The notes under the pieces are model-generated. The model had not been told where the DNA came from, did not search any database, and saw only the letters and a list, made by a program, of their open reading frames with translations. A program made the position numbers and the translations under genes. From the NCBI GenBank assembly GCA_045546975.1, contig JAZQDV010000008.1, forward strand, positions 62,001 through 126,000: a stretch of 64,000 bases of DNA, read 5' to 3'. Source of the DNA: SIG480 sp045546975. GTDB taxonomy: Bacteria; Bacillota; Clostridia; Oscillospirales; JAAYXM01. Numbering within the stretch: position 1 is the stretch's first letter; each line of letters starts with the position of its first letter. Below, one piece after another: positions 23,155 to 30,964 of the stretch.

Positions 23155-23931
23155 TTAAATAAGCTTTACTGTGTAGTATACGCCAACAAGCACAATATAT
23201 GCCGCAATTCCAAGTACAAAATAGAGGATGAAATCAGGAACTAAAAATGCAGCTACGAGAAGAAGAAGTGCAAGTACGTATGTGAGATAAACTATTGCAT
23301 ATCTTGCATCTGCCTTGAATACCTCTATCTCGCGTCCGAAAAGCTTTATCTTTCCGCCCTTTACCTGTGCCCAGACAGTAAATGCCGCAATCACAACTAT
23401 AACCGCCGCGCCAAGGATAAGCACAGAAAGGTCCTTTTCGTTTATAAGGTCAGACCCTACAAGCCAGATAGCAACGCCGGAAACTGCCGATGCAAGCGCA
23501 ATTACGAAAAACTCTCTCGGGTATGAATAGAAGATGATATACAACACAACAAGTGCCGGAATCATTATGTAAAGGAGCATAAGCATAGTCGGTGAGAAAA
23601 CAAGGCTAAGCGCACCTGTGCAGACTGCGATGAATGCACCTGCGCGAGCGATGTTCTTGCCGGTGAAGAGGACATACTTCGTATCGCGGCCGCGCTTATG
23701 CTCAACGAACGCCATTACTATTCCGCCAACAAGGACAGCGACAGCCGCCCAGAAGACACCCGTTGTAATGTTGTTTGCAAGGACAAAGGTTGTGTTGAGC
23801 TTCATCATACGGCTCATATTCATAAGGAACAGAATCATTGCAAAAGCGAGTGTGAAAACAAGCAAGAGCTTATTTGTGACATAATCGCTTTTCTTTGTCT
23901 GTGCCGCGTTATTGTTTGAGTTGTTTTTCAA
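23155..23931 (-). CDS. Integral membrane protein of unknown function
   Basis: A protein of about 258 residues with seven hydrophobic helices and a short Asn/Lys-rich N-terminal tail. A Lys/Phe-rich loop (GGKIKLFGREIEVF) separates the last two helices from the rest. I do not recognise a family. The frame is open to a GTG at 23952; I chose TTG at 23931, because GGGAG lies eight bases before it and the upstream codons have no ribosome site. It stands alone between prmA and the tRNA gene. Confidence 0.7.
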   Translation of the reverse strand: MKNNSNNNAAQTKKSDYVTNKLLLVFTLAFAMILFLMNMSRMMKLNTTFVLANNITTGVFWAAVAVLVGGIVMAFVEHKRGRDTKYVLFTGKNIARAGAFIAVCTGALSLVFSPTMLMLLYIMIPALVVLYIIFYSYPREFFVIALASAVSGVAIWLVGSDLINEKDLSVLILGAAVIVVIAAFTVWAQVKGGKIKLFGREIEVFKADARYAIVYLTYVLALLLLVAAFLVPDFILYFVLGIAAYIVLVGVYYTVKLI

Positions 23932-24030
23932 GCTATTCACTCCCAAATACACATCATATGGTATATTCTATCAAATTTTGTTCTATTTGTCCAGTCCCAG
24001 TTTGATAAGTTTATTCTGATATTGTGCACT

Positions 24031-24999
24031 TTATTTGCGCTTTGGACGGGCAATTATCGCCGCCCAGTCGTTTTTATCGCATATTTTTATGATTTCAAAA
24101 CTTTTTTCTATATATTGTAGCACCTCATCAAGGCGTTCGGTGATAATTCCCGAGGCAATGAATATGCCGTTTTCCTCGACAAACGATGCAACAAACGGCG
24201 AAATTCCGATGATGACATCTGCAACAATGTTTGCCGCAACTATACTGTACTTTTCATCCGAAAACTTCTTGCGGAGTGCCTCATCCTCAAGGATGTTTCC
24301 TGCAAGCGCAGTATACTTTTCTTCCGGTACCCCGTTTAACTCCGCGTTTCTCTTTGCTATATCAACGGCATTCTTGTCAATATCCATGGCAACAGCGTGC
24401 TCTGCACCGAGAAGACATGCGGTAATTGACAAAATTCCACTTCCGCAGCCGAGGTCGAGAATGGTATCGCCGTCCTTTGTGTACTCCTCTATCGCCTCAA
24501 GACAAAGCTGAGTCGTTGCGTGAGAGCCTGTGCCAAAGCTCATACCCGGGTTTATCGTAAACACTACTCTTCCGTCTTCATTCGCGCACTCCTCCCACTC
24601 GGGACGGACAAGCACGCGCTTGCCGATTTTGAGCGGATGGAAGAACTGCTTCCAGTTTTCAGACCAGTCCTCCTCGTTCATCGTAAGAAAGCTGAGCTTC
24701 AAACTACCCATATCAGGCTCGCTCTGAAGTCTTGAGAGTACCTCACGTACAGATGTGAGCTGCTCATGTCCCGCCTCGTTTCCGGACACGTATATCTTTA
24801 CCGTGACTGTCTCCGAGCTCTTTTTTTCGATAAGCTCCTCATCCACATAGTCGCGGTACGGAAACTCCGACTGCATAAACTCAGAAAAATCTGCCGAATC
24901 CTCAATTTCAAAACCGCGGATTCCTATATCCTCAAGTGCCGAGGTGAGCACCTCAACTCCGTTATGTGTTGTGTCAATAGCAACCTGAATCCATTCCAT
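24031..24999 (-). CDS. prmA: Ribosomal protein L11 methyltransferase PrmA
   Basis: A 322-residue S-adenosylmethionine-dependent methyltransferase that trimethylates ribosomal protein L11. It has an N-terminal substrate-recognition domain (about 1-100), the FGTGSHATT loop and the SAM motif DLGCGSGILSI. The frame is open ten codons upstream to 25029, but ATG 24999 begins the family N-terminus (MEWIQVAI) with GGAGG 11 bases before it. It faces the deacetylase gene across 95 bp. Confidence 0.94.
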   Translation of the reverse strand: MEWIQVAIDTTHNGVEVLTSALEDIGIRGFEIEDSADFSEFMQSEFPYRDYVDEELIEKKSSETVTVKIYVSGNEAGHEQLTSVREVLSRLQSEPDMGSLKLSFLTMNEEDWSENWKQFFHPLKIGKRVLVRPEWEECANEDGRVVFTINPGMSFGTGSHATTQLCLEAIEEYTKDGDTILDLGCGSGILSITACLLGAEHAVAMDIDKNAVDIAKRNAELNGVPEEKYTALAGNILEDEALRKKFSDEKYSIVAANIVADVIIGISPFVASFVEENGIFIASGIITERLDEVLQYIEKSFEIIKICDKNDWAAIIARPKRK

Positions 25000-25094
25000 A
25001 TCTCCGGTTACCTCCAATAATTTATACATATTATTTTATCAAAAAGCGGTATATTTTGCAATAGCGACAATATAGTTAATCGAGGTGACTTTTA

Positions 25095-25892
25095 ATGGTT
25101 ATGAAACTGAATCGAAGAACACTCATCATCGCGCTCTGCTTTGCTGCTTCCCTCTTTATCCTGCCGTACTTTTCTCTTTCGGAAAACGCAACAGAGGCGG
25201 GAAATCTCGGCGAAGCAAACTGGGGACTGAGCTTTCGTGAGCCCGGCAAAACGCCCGTCGCAAACGCTTCACGGGAATATCTGCAAAACTTCGATGCATA
25301 CTTTGTCGGTCCCGAGGAGGAGAAGGTGATTTATCTCACCTTTGATGCCGGCTATGAGAACGGAAATATGCCAAAAATCCTCGACGCGCTCAAAAAACAC
25401 AATGCACCTGCCGCCTTCTTCCTCGTCGGTAACTTCTTCGACCGCGAGCCTGACCTTGTGCGGAAAATGGTGGCGGACGGCCACACCATAGGTAACCACA
25501 CGCTGTCGCACCCTGATATGTCAAAGCTTCGGGATATGGAGAAGTTTTCAGGAGAGCTTTCCGCCCTTGCGGAGAAATACAAGTCGGTGACGGGAGAGGA
25601 AATGAAAAAGTTCTACCGCCCGCCTCAGGGCAAGTTTTCTGAGTCAAACTTAAAAATGGCACAGGAGCTTGGCTACAAAACAGTCTTCTGGAGCCTTGCA
25701 TATGTTGACTGGTACGACGATAAGCAACCCACCCATGAGGAAGCGCTCAAAACCCTTACTGAACGCATACATCCCGGTGCAGTCGTGCTTCTGCACAGCA
25801 CGTCAAGAACCAACGGCGAGATACTTGATGAGCTGCTTACGAAATGGGAGACAATGGGCTATACCTTCAAGAGCATAGATGAACTTAAATAA
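25095..25892 (+). CDS. pdaA: Polysaccharide deacetylase, PdaA-like
   Basis: A 265-residue carbohydrate esterase family 4 protein, probably exported: residues about 8-30 form an uncleaved or cleaved signal segment. Catalytic features are visible: TFDAGYEN with the base and metal Asp, the metal ligands in GNHTLSHPD, and FYRPPQGKFSE. The opening sequence NWGLSFREPGKTP is typical of PdaA, which deacetylates muramic acid to make the delta-lactam of the spore cortex. That hints at an endospore former, though vegetative homologues exist. A terminator follows at 25894-25927. Confidence 0.9.
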   Translation: MVMKLNRRTLIIALCFAASLFILPYFSLSENATEAGNLGEANWGLSFREPGKTPVANASREYLQNFDAYFVGPEEEKVIYLTFDAGYENGNMPKILDALKKHNAPAAFFLVGNFFDREPDLVRKMVADGHTIGNHTLSHPDMSKLRDMEKFSGELSALAEKYKSVTGEEMKKFYRPPQGKFSESNLKMAQELGYKTVFWSLAYVDWYDDKQPTHEEALKTLTERIHPGAVVLLHSTSRTNGEILDELLTKWETMGYTFKSIDELK

Positions 25893-25893
25893 C

Positions 25894-25927
25894 AAAAAGA
25901 GGTGTTTCTTTTGAAACACCTCTTTTT
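25894..25927. terminator. Bidirectional terminator between pdaA and the S24 repressor gene
   Basis: A 15-bp stem (AAAAAGAGGTGTTTC / GAAACACCTCTTTTT) with a TTTT loop. Confidence 0.92.
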
Positions 25928-25932
25928 ATTGC

Positions 25933-26523
25933 CTAAAACCTTGAGCGCAGCTCGCAGACTCTGCCGAGCACCTCTACCTTGCGTGTAGCAAGCTCGTCAC
26001 GAGTGAAAAAAATCGGAGCGTATCCCGGGTTTAAGGATACAAGACTTATGCCTTCGTTGTGTGCATAGAACTTCTTGCACGTTGCGTCCTCACCGTCGAT
26101 CAGGACAATCGCTATCTCTCCGTTTTCGACAATCTCCTGCCGCCTTACGATTACCGTATCACCCTCGTACATACGCGGTTCCATACTGTCGCCCTTTATC
26201 TGAAGCGCAAAGAACTCACCCGAGCGCACCTTATCCTCTGAAATCTCCTCATACCCCACAATATCCTCTGTCGCAGTTCGCGGAAGACCGGCCTGAACTC
26301 TGCCGAGCACGGGAATTTTTACAAGCCCCGACTTCTCACCGAGAAGCGAGGAAACCCCGACGGAAAAGAACTCGGCAATGCGAATAATCATATCATAGCT
26401 TGGAGTGTTTTTCCCGGACTCCCACATCGCAACGGTGGACTGCCTCACATCAAGCTCACGCCCAAGCTCCGTCTGGGAAATCCCGTTCGCTCTTCTCAGA
26501 GCTTTTATTCTGTCAGCAAACAC
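25933..26523 (-). CDS. XRE/S24-family self-cleaving repressor (LexA/CI-like)
   Basis: A 196-residue repressor with an XRE helix-turn-helix (about 5-60) and a peptidase S24 domain (about 70-196). The self-cleavage machinery is complete: the Ala78-Gly79 bond in VQAGL, Ser113 in GDSMEP and a Lys at 150/151 in TCKKF. DNA damage acting through RecA should therefore inactivate it, as for LexA and phage CI. The frame is open 45 codons further upstream, but that part runs through operator sequence; GTG 26523 with AAAGGGTGAGG upstream is preferred. It is divergent from the small-gene operon at 26736-27676. Confidence 0.9.
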   Translation of the reverse strand: MFADRIKALRRANGISQTELGRELDVRQSTVAMWESGKNTPSYDMIIRIAEFFSVGVSSLLGEKSGLVKIPVLGRVQAGLPRTATEDIVGYEEISEDKVRSGEFFALQIKGDSMEPRMYEGDTVIVRRQEIVENGEIAIVLIDGEDATCKKFYAHNEGISLVSLNPGYAPIFFTRDELATRKVEVLGRVCELRSRF

Positions 26524-26541
26524 TAACCTCACCCTTTTTAC

Positions 26542-26556
26542 TTCATTAAAAATGAG
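26542..26556. promoter_or_regulatory. Operator-like palindrome 1 upstream of the S24 repressor
   Basis: TTCATT-AAA-AATGAG, matching site 3 in 12 of 15 positions. It lies 19 bases before the repressor start codon, so binding would block the repressor's own gene. Confidence 0.5.
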
Positions 26557-26559
26557 TAT

Positions 26560-26574
26560 ATCATTTAATATGAT
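26560..26574. promoter_or_regulatory. Operator-like palindrome 2 upstream of the S24 repressor
   Basis: ATCAT-N5-ATGAT, centred 18 bp from site 1 and sharing the ATCATT/ATGAT arms with site 3. Confidence 0.55.
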
Positions 26575-26624
26575 TTTTTTCAAGTGGTTTGCAAAAATTG
26601 TCGAAAAACTTCGCATTTTAATTG

Positions 26625-26653
26625 TTGACAGAAAATAATAATAGTGGTAATAT
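26625..26653 (+). promoter_or_regulatory. Strong promoter of the phage-like small-gene operon
   Basis: A perfect TTGACA, a 17-bp spacer and TAATAT. The predicted start point near 26660 falls inside operator 3, so the repressor would silence it. Confidence 0.75.
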
Positions 26654-26669
26654 ATCATTACAAATGATA
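26653..26669. promoter_or_regulatory. Operator-like palindrome 3 over the rightward start point
   Basis: TATCATT-ACA-AATGATA, a perfect 7-3-7 inverted repeat directly downstream of the -10 box. Confidence 0.65.
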
Positions 26670-26735
26670 ACCTGACAAGTTACGACAAGATTGGCGATAC
26701 TGCCCCGTAATTCGCCAAAGAAGGAGGGGAAACAT

Positions 26736-26927
26736 TTGGTCAACTATCCGGGATTTTTTCCGGATACTCGAGCTTTGCCTGAATATCACTGCCCCGTATG
26801 CGGTGCGAGGCTGGGTGGCGGAGATACTCTTGCAGAGAATATGGACGGGGATACGGTAGGGTGCGTCTACTGTATCCGGTATTACGAGGTATGGGAGAAA
26901 GACATCAATGAAAACAACAGAAATTGA
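26736..26927 (+). CDS. Small zinc-ribbon-like protein, unknown function
   Basis: A 63-residue protein with CPVCG (about 20-24) and a later CVYC, enough for one zinc ribbon, and a charged C-terminus. The start is TTG at 26736: AAGGAGGGG lies about seven bases upstream, whereas the ATG at 26691 has no ribosome site. It is the first gene of the repressor-controlled operon and overlaps the next gene by 20 bp. I recognise no family. Confidence 0.65.
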   Translation: MVNYPGFFPDTRALPEYHCPVCGARLGGGDTLAENMDGDTVGCVYCIRYYEVWEKDINENNRN

Positions 26928-27282
26928 ACAGATGATTGAAGAAATTCTTTTCGGCAGGGAGAAAGAGGCTCCTCGCGAAAAACGACCGCGCGGACGTGCG
27001 AAAAAGGAAAAGCCGCCAATATGGTCGCTTGAGTTTTATAATCCTTCTAAAAACACATCCTTTGCGCTCATCTCAATGTGCATAAAGGAAAACCCTGACC
27101 AGAGCCTTTCCGAGCTCGCGCTCAGGCTCTCGGCATACAAATCACGTCCGCCGCGCGAGTGCCTCACGGTACTCAGACAGCTCGAAGCCGGCGGGAAGCT
27201 CGGTTATTATGACGATAACCGAATGTTCAGGGCGTGGAGGAGCGAGGAGGAGCGAAATGGACTGGAAAACCTGTGCGGTTGA
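26908..27282 (+). CDS. Hypothetical basic protein in the repressor-controlled operon
   Basis: A 124-residue protein. The first 40 residues are highly charged (PREKRPRGRAKKEKPP), as in DNA- or RNA-binding tails. The rest looks like a small winged-helix fold (SLSELALRLSAY then ECLTVLRQLEAGGKLGYYDDNRMFRAW). A DNA-binding role is an inference from these features. It overlaps both neighbours (20 bp upstream, 26 bp downstream). Confidence 0.65.
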   Translation: MKTTEIEQMIEEILFGREKEAPREKRPRGRAKKEKPPIWSLEFYNPSKNTSFALISMCIKENPDQSLSELALRLSAYKSRPPRECLTVLRQLEAGGKLGYYDDNRMFRAWRSEEERNGLENLCG

Positions 27283-27676
27283 CGATTTGCGGAGATATCC
27301 GCAAATGAAGATAGGCGTTCTCAACTCCCGGGAAAAGCTCAAGGTTGTAGAAAGCGCCGCAAGAAGCGCAAAGAATTCACTGAAGCGCAACCCCGGTCGC
27401 ACCGATTCCAGATTTGTAGATGCGATAGTTGAGTCGGAAAGGCTTCGGAAAAACCTAAAAATCGCGGAGGGACTTCTTCGCCTCATCGAGCGCGGGCTTG
27501 ACTCTCTGACAGAGGAGGAAGAGCTGCTTCTCCGTCGGTTTTATATGAGCAACAGCGCACCCAATATGACAAAACTCAAGGAAGAGCTCGGGTATGAGCC
27601 ACGCTCGATTTACAGACTTCGCGACCGTGCGCTCGTTAAATTTACCCTTGCAATGTACGGCGTTGAGGTGTCATAG
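27257..27676 (+). CDS. ArpU/RinA-like phage transcriptional regulator (sigma-70 region 4-like)
   Basis: A 139-residue protein with a helical N-terminal part and a C-terminal helix-turn-helix (LKEELGYEPRSIYRLRDRAL, about 108-127) typical of DUF1492/ArpU-type regulators, which switch on late or packaging genes in phages of Firmicutes. ATG 27257 has GGAGGAG six bases upstream; the frame extends further upstream without a ribosome site. It ends the operon just before a terminator. No phage structural genes follow, so its targets would have to be elsewhere or lost. Confidence 0.75.
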   Translation: MDWKTCAVDDLRRYPQMKIGVLNSREKLKVVESAARSAKNSLKRNPGRTDSRFVDAIVESERLRKNLKIAEGLLRLIERGLDSLTEEEELLLRRFYMSNSAPNMTKLKEELGYEPRSIYRLRDRALVKFTLAMYGVEVS

Positions 27677-28029
27677 ACGAATACCGCAGGGGAAACCCTG
27701 CGGTATTTACAAAAAAAGAAAAACCAAATTATAGTGGAAATCCAAACAGGCGTAAAGGGAGTGAAGACCGGCAACCAACAGGAGCTAGAGAAAGAAATGT
27801 TGGACATCCTGATGGGGAAGAACATAGTCGAGTGCCTAAAGGAAGTGGCGGTAGAGCGAGAGGAAATATTCGAAGAGCAGAAATAGACAGCGAAGCAATA
27901 GGTAAAGCCGTTGTTGGAGGTATTGCTGCCGCAGGAGCAGGATATTTGATATATCGAGGAGTACGCTTGTTGCCGTCACTCTTGCCAGCTCTTTGGTGGA
28001 CACTTCCGGCTAATCTTGCCACACCTTAA
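27667..28029 (+). pseudogene. C-terminal remnant of a toxin-like or phage-associated secreted protein
   Basis: One reading frame stays open from a stop at 27664-27666 to a TAA at 28027-28029 and reads like protein from about 27724 onwards: a basic hydrophilic stretch containing ERNVGHPDGEEHSRVPKG, then a glycine-rich hydrophobic segment and a proline-rich end (LLPSLLPALWWTLPANL). It has no ATG, TTG or GTG before position 27832, and the part before that is clearly coding in style. I therefore read it as the broken tail of a longer protein. The composition recalls C-terminal ends of polymorphic or RHS/LXG-type toxins and phage proteins; that is from memory and uncertain. A shorter 65-residue gene from GTG 27832 is the alternative. 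Confidence 0.55.
27680..27709 (+). terminator. Hairpin after the ArpU-like gene
   Basis: A 12-bp perfect stem (AATACCGCAGGG / CCCTGCGGTATT) with a GAAA loop. Only TAC and then an A-run follow, so it may be a weak terminator. Confidence 0.65.
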
Positions 28030-28045
28030 AAGGAGAGTTGTTTGT

Positions 28046-29242
28046 ATGAATAAAATCTTAAATAACGGAATCAGAATACGCACTTGCGCGATGCCAAAAC
28101 AAGAGGGTGTGACACTTCTTCTCAAACTGCACATCGGAGCAGCATGGGAAGCAAAAGACCGACGCGGTATTACTCACCTCGTAGAGCACCTCTGTTTTCG
28201 AAGGTTTCGTGGAATGGGACAGGCTGATTTTTACTATGAAATAGAAAAAATCGGCGGACATCTTCGAGGAATGACTTTCCGCGACTGCGTAATGTTTGAA
28301 ATAACAGTGGCAAAAAATCACCTCCCGAAAGCGGTAGAAATCATAAGAGGCTTATTTGACGAAAATGGATGGACGTATGAGGATATCCGTCGGGAAAAGC
28401 AAGTTGTGTTGCGCCAGCTTGAATGTTCAGGCGACTGGTACCACAATCAAATGATGTATGATTTCTTTTGCAGAGCAACTGCCGGAGAAGATGTGCACGG
28501 ACGCAAGAATCATATATTAAACATCACAAAAAATGCGATACTCGAAAAAAAGAGTGAGCTGTTTTCATCGGGTAATGCAGAGCTGATAGTAGTTGGAGAT
28601 ATATCGGAAACTGAAAGCGATAATATCTCTATGGCCTTTTGTGATATACCAAAAACTTCATCAAAAATATATGCTGACATAACACCCGTAAGATTTATGG
28701 AGAGAAACGGGAAAGATGTTCACTATTACGAAGATGAAGTGGGCAAAAGAGTATTCTCCGTCTCTTTTGATATAGACAAAGAGGCAATAAAACCACGCTA
28801 TGCGGAAATATTAGGCAGTGCTCTTTCAAAAGGTTTGTTTTCTCCTTTTTCCCTGCGCTTGCGTGAGGAACTGGGGATTCTCGACGAAATTGACAGCGGG
28901 TGTGAATTCTACAGCTTTGGTGGTATAATGTATTTTATCTTCGAGGCGACGGGAGACGAAGCCCAAAAGCTTTTCGGCGCAGTTTCAGATGTTTTCGAAG
29001 AACAGAAAAAACTTCTTGACGAACGAGCATTTGAGTGTTCAAAAGTTGCGTTTACCGACAGAGTGAAGTTTCTTCAAAGCACATCCCGAGACTTTGCGTA
29101 CATAATGGCTTTTGATGATGCCGTATCTTCACTTGAAAAATATATTGCAGACAACAATACTGTGACGTACGAAGAAGTGTCAGATGCCGCAAAACAGATT
29201 TTTGCAAAAGAAAATGCAACAATAGGATTTTATAATGAATAA
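28046..29242 (+). CDS. M16-family zinc peptidase (pitrilysin/PqqL-like)
   Basis: A 398-residue protein with the inverted zinc motif H44-LV-E47-H48 and a downstream Glu cluster (E117, E126) at the spacing of the third M16 ligand. It is a single M16 unit (two lobes) like the mitochondrial processing peptidase type, short compared with 900-residue pitrilysins. ATG 28046 has AGGAGAG ten bases upstream and starts the domain correctly. By eye its codons are richer in A and T at the third position than the neighbours. Its place between a toxin-like remnant and a DUF4176 gene suggests a role in processing an exported peptide or toxin; that is inference. Confidence 0.85.
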   Translation: MNKILNNGIRIRTCAMPKQEGVTLLLKLHIGAAWEAKDRRGITHLVEHLCFRRFRGMGQADFYYEIEKIGGHLRGMTFRDCVMFEITVAKNHLPKAVEIIRGLFDENGWTYEDIRREKQVVLRQLECSGDWYHNQMMYDFFCRATAGEDVHGRKNHILNITKNAILEKKSELFSSGNAELIVVGDISETESDNISMAFCDIPKTSSKIYADITPVRFMERNGKDVHYYEDEVGKRVFSVSFDIDKEAIKPRYAEILGSALSKGLFSPFSLRLREELGILDEIDSGCEFYSFGGIMYFIFEATGDEAQKLFGAVSDVFEEQKKLLDERAFECSKVAFTDRVKFLQSTSRDFAYIMAFDDAVSSLEKYIADNNTVTYEEVSDAAKQIFAKENATIGFYNE

Positions 29243-29253
29243 GGAGGAACAAA

Positions 29254-29505
29254 ATGAAATATTTACCGATAGGAAGTGTAGTTGTTCTGAATGACGGCAC
29301 TCAACCTGTTATGATTTATGGAAGAAAGCAAATTAATTCACAAACTGGAAAAGAATGGGACTATGTTGCTTGTCTCTATCCCGAGGGAAATATAGGGGAA
29401 GAATATAATGTTTTCTTTAATACTAATGATATAACAGAAACTCTTTTTGTAGGATTTGAAACCAAAATAGATATGCAACTCCAGGAGTTGCTTAACAGAG
29501 CATAA
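29254..29505 (+). CDS. DUF4176-like small protein, often linked to type VII secretion loci
   Basis: An 83-residue soluble protein starting LPIGSVVVLNDGTQPVMIYG, with WDYVACLYPEGNIG and NTNDITETLFVGF further on. This is the pattern of DUF4176 proteins, which in Firmicutes lie near WXG100/LXG toxins and type VII secretion genes. Its biochemical role is unknown to me. It is 11 bp after the peptidase gene, with AAGGAGG before the ATG, so the two are coexpressed. No EssC-type ATPase or WXG100 gene is in the window. Confidence 0.75.
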   Translation: MKYLPIGSVVVLNDGTQPVMIYGRKQINSQTGKEWDYVACLYPEGNIGEEYNVFFNTNDITETLFVGFETKIDMQLQELLNRA

Positions 29506-29511
29506 AAAACG

Positions 29512-29544
29512 CAAAAACACCCGAGAAAAAACTCGGGTGTTTTG
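29512..29544. terminator. Bidirectional terminator between the DUF4176 gene and the ABC ATPase gene
   Basis: A 12-bp stem (AAAACACCCGAG / CTCGGGTGTTTT) with an A-rich loop and T-runs in both directions. Confidence 0.9.
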
Positions 29545-29555
29545 ATTTGTTTTTA

Positions 29556-30668
29556 TTAGTTTGTGATTGTGTTCTCTGTGTCCTTATCGAAGAGGTGAAT
29601 CTTCGGAGTTTCAAGAGCAATTCTTATAACGTCGCCAACCTTTGTTGTGGAGCGCGGTGAAACGCGAGCGATAAAGTCACGGCCCTGGCACTTGAGGTAG
29701 AGATATGTCTCATGGCCCATAAGCTCAACAACTTCAACCTTTGCTTCAATAGTAGCATCGGAATACTGGTTAACGTAGATTTCCTCATCGTGGAGAGCCT
29801 CAGGACGGATACCAACGATAACGTCCTTGCCGATGTAGGACATAACCTCAGGCTTTCTGCCCTTGGAATCCGGAAGCGCGATCTTCTCGTCACCGAACTT
29901 GATGAATGTCTTGCCGTCTTCGTCGAGGAGAGTTCCCTCAAATGTGTTCATAACAGGTGAACCCATGAATGTTGCAACGAAGAGGTTTGCCGGTGTATCG
30001 TAGAGGTGAGCCGGAGCATCGATCTGCTGAATGAAGCCGTCCTTCATAACAACGATACGTGTACCCATTGTCATAGCCTCAACCTGGTCGTGTGTAACGT
30101 AGATGAAGGTTGTCTGGAGACGCTCATGGAGCTTTGAAAGCTCAGTTCTCATTGATGCACGAAGCTTAGCATCGAGGTTTGAAAGCGGCTCGTCAAGAAG
30201 GAAGACCTTCGGGTTACGAACGATAGCACGGCCGAGCGCAACACGCTGACGCTGACCACCTGAGAGAGCCTTCGGCTTTCTGTCGAGGAGATAGTCGATT
30301 TCAAGAATCTTAGCAGCTTCTTCAACACGGCGGCGGATTTCATCCTTCGGAGTCTTGCGGAGCTTGAGACCGAAAGCCATGTTGTCGAAAACTGTCATGT
30401 GCGGGTAAAGAGCGTAGTTCTGGAAAACCATCGCGATATCGCGGTCCTTCGGAGCAATGTCGTTGCAGCGGACATCATCGATGAAGAGATCACCTTCTGA
30501 AATCTGCTCAAGACCTGCGATCATACGGAGAGTTGTTGACTTACCGCAGCCTGACGGACCAACAAGGATTATAAATTCTTTGTCTGCAATGTCGATAGAG
30601 AAGTCGGAAACAGCAGTAACGCCGCCGTCAAATCTCTTATAGACATGCTCGAGCTTTACACTTGACAT
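29556..30668 (-). CDS. ugpC: Carbohydrate ABC transporter ATPase, MsmX/UgpC/MalK-type
   Basis: A 370-residue ATPase with Walker A GPSGCGKST, signature LSGGQRQRVALGRA, Walker B VFLLDEP and a C-terminal TOBE/OB domain typical of MalK-like proteins. In Firmicutes one such protein (MsmX) often powers several sugar importers. No permease or binding protein lies beside it, which fits such a shared role. ATG 30668 is chosen because GGAGGT is seven bases upstream; the frame is open five codons further. A candidate promoter lies at 30710-30738. Confidence 0.93.
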   Translation of the reverse strand: MSSVKLEHVYKRFDGGVTAVSDFSIDIADKEFIILVGPSGCGKSTTLRMIAGLEQISEGDLFIDDVRCNDIAPKDRDIAMVFQNYALYPHMTVFDNMAFGLKLRKTPKDEIRRRVEEAAKILEIDYLLDRKPKALSGGQRQRVALGRAIVRNPKVFLLDEPLSNLDAKLRASMRTELSKLHERLQTTFIYVTHDQVEAMTMGTRIVVMKDGFIQQIDAPAHLYDTPANLFVATFMGSPVMNTFEGTLLDEDGKTFIKFGDEKIALPDSKGRKPEVMSYIGKDVIVGIRPEALHDEEIYVNQYSDATIEAKVEVVELMGHETYLYLKCQGRDFIARVSPRSTTKVGDVIRIALETPKIHLFDKDTENTITN

Positions 30669-30709
30669 ATATATTACCTCCAAAATTTATACTTTTTCAG
30701 GATATTTGT

Positions 30710-30738
30710 ATTCTATCACCGCACACTTGAAAAGTAAA
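30710..30738 (-). promoter_or_regulatory. Candidate promoter of the ugpC-like gene
   Basis: Read on the minus strand: TTTACT, a 17-bp spacer, TAGAAT. The AT-rich 200 bases upstream (30739-30936) hold no other feature I can name. Confidence 0.5.
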
Positions 30739-30936
30739 TTCTTAAAATGAACAAACTTTATCGGCTATTTTGTACAACATAAACTATACTAAATAGACAA
30801 CTTGACAGGAAGGGAAAAGCCACATTTTCTTTGTTTTTTACTTTTCGGGTTTTTTCTTGTACTAAAACTGTCGTTTTGTTCTGTTTTTGTAACATTTTAT
30901 TTGTGTAAAATTCACCCAAGCACTCTTTCTGTATAG

Positions 30937-30961
30937 CAAAAGACCTGCCGATGGCAGGTCT
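30937..30961 (-). terminator. Terminator of the amino acid ABC transporter operon
   Basis: On the minus strand, a 9-bp stem (AGACCTGCC / GGCAGGTCT) is followed by TTTTGC, directly after the ATPase gene. Confidence 0.8.
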
Positions 30962-30964
30962 CCT

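Noticed and set aside
27832..28029. A complete 65-residue gene starting at GTG 27832
   Set aside because: No ribosome site precedes the GTG, and the 36 codons before it in the same frame also read like protein, so a truncated larger gene is more likely.
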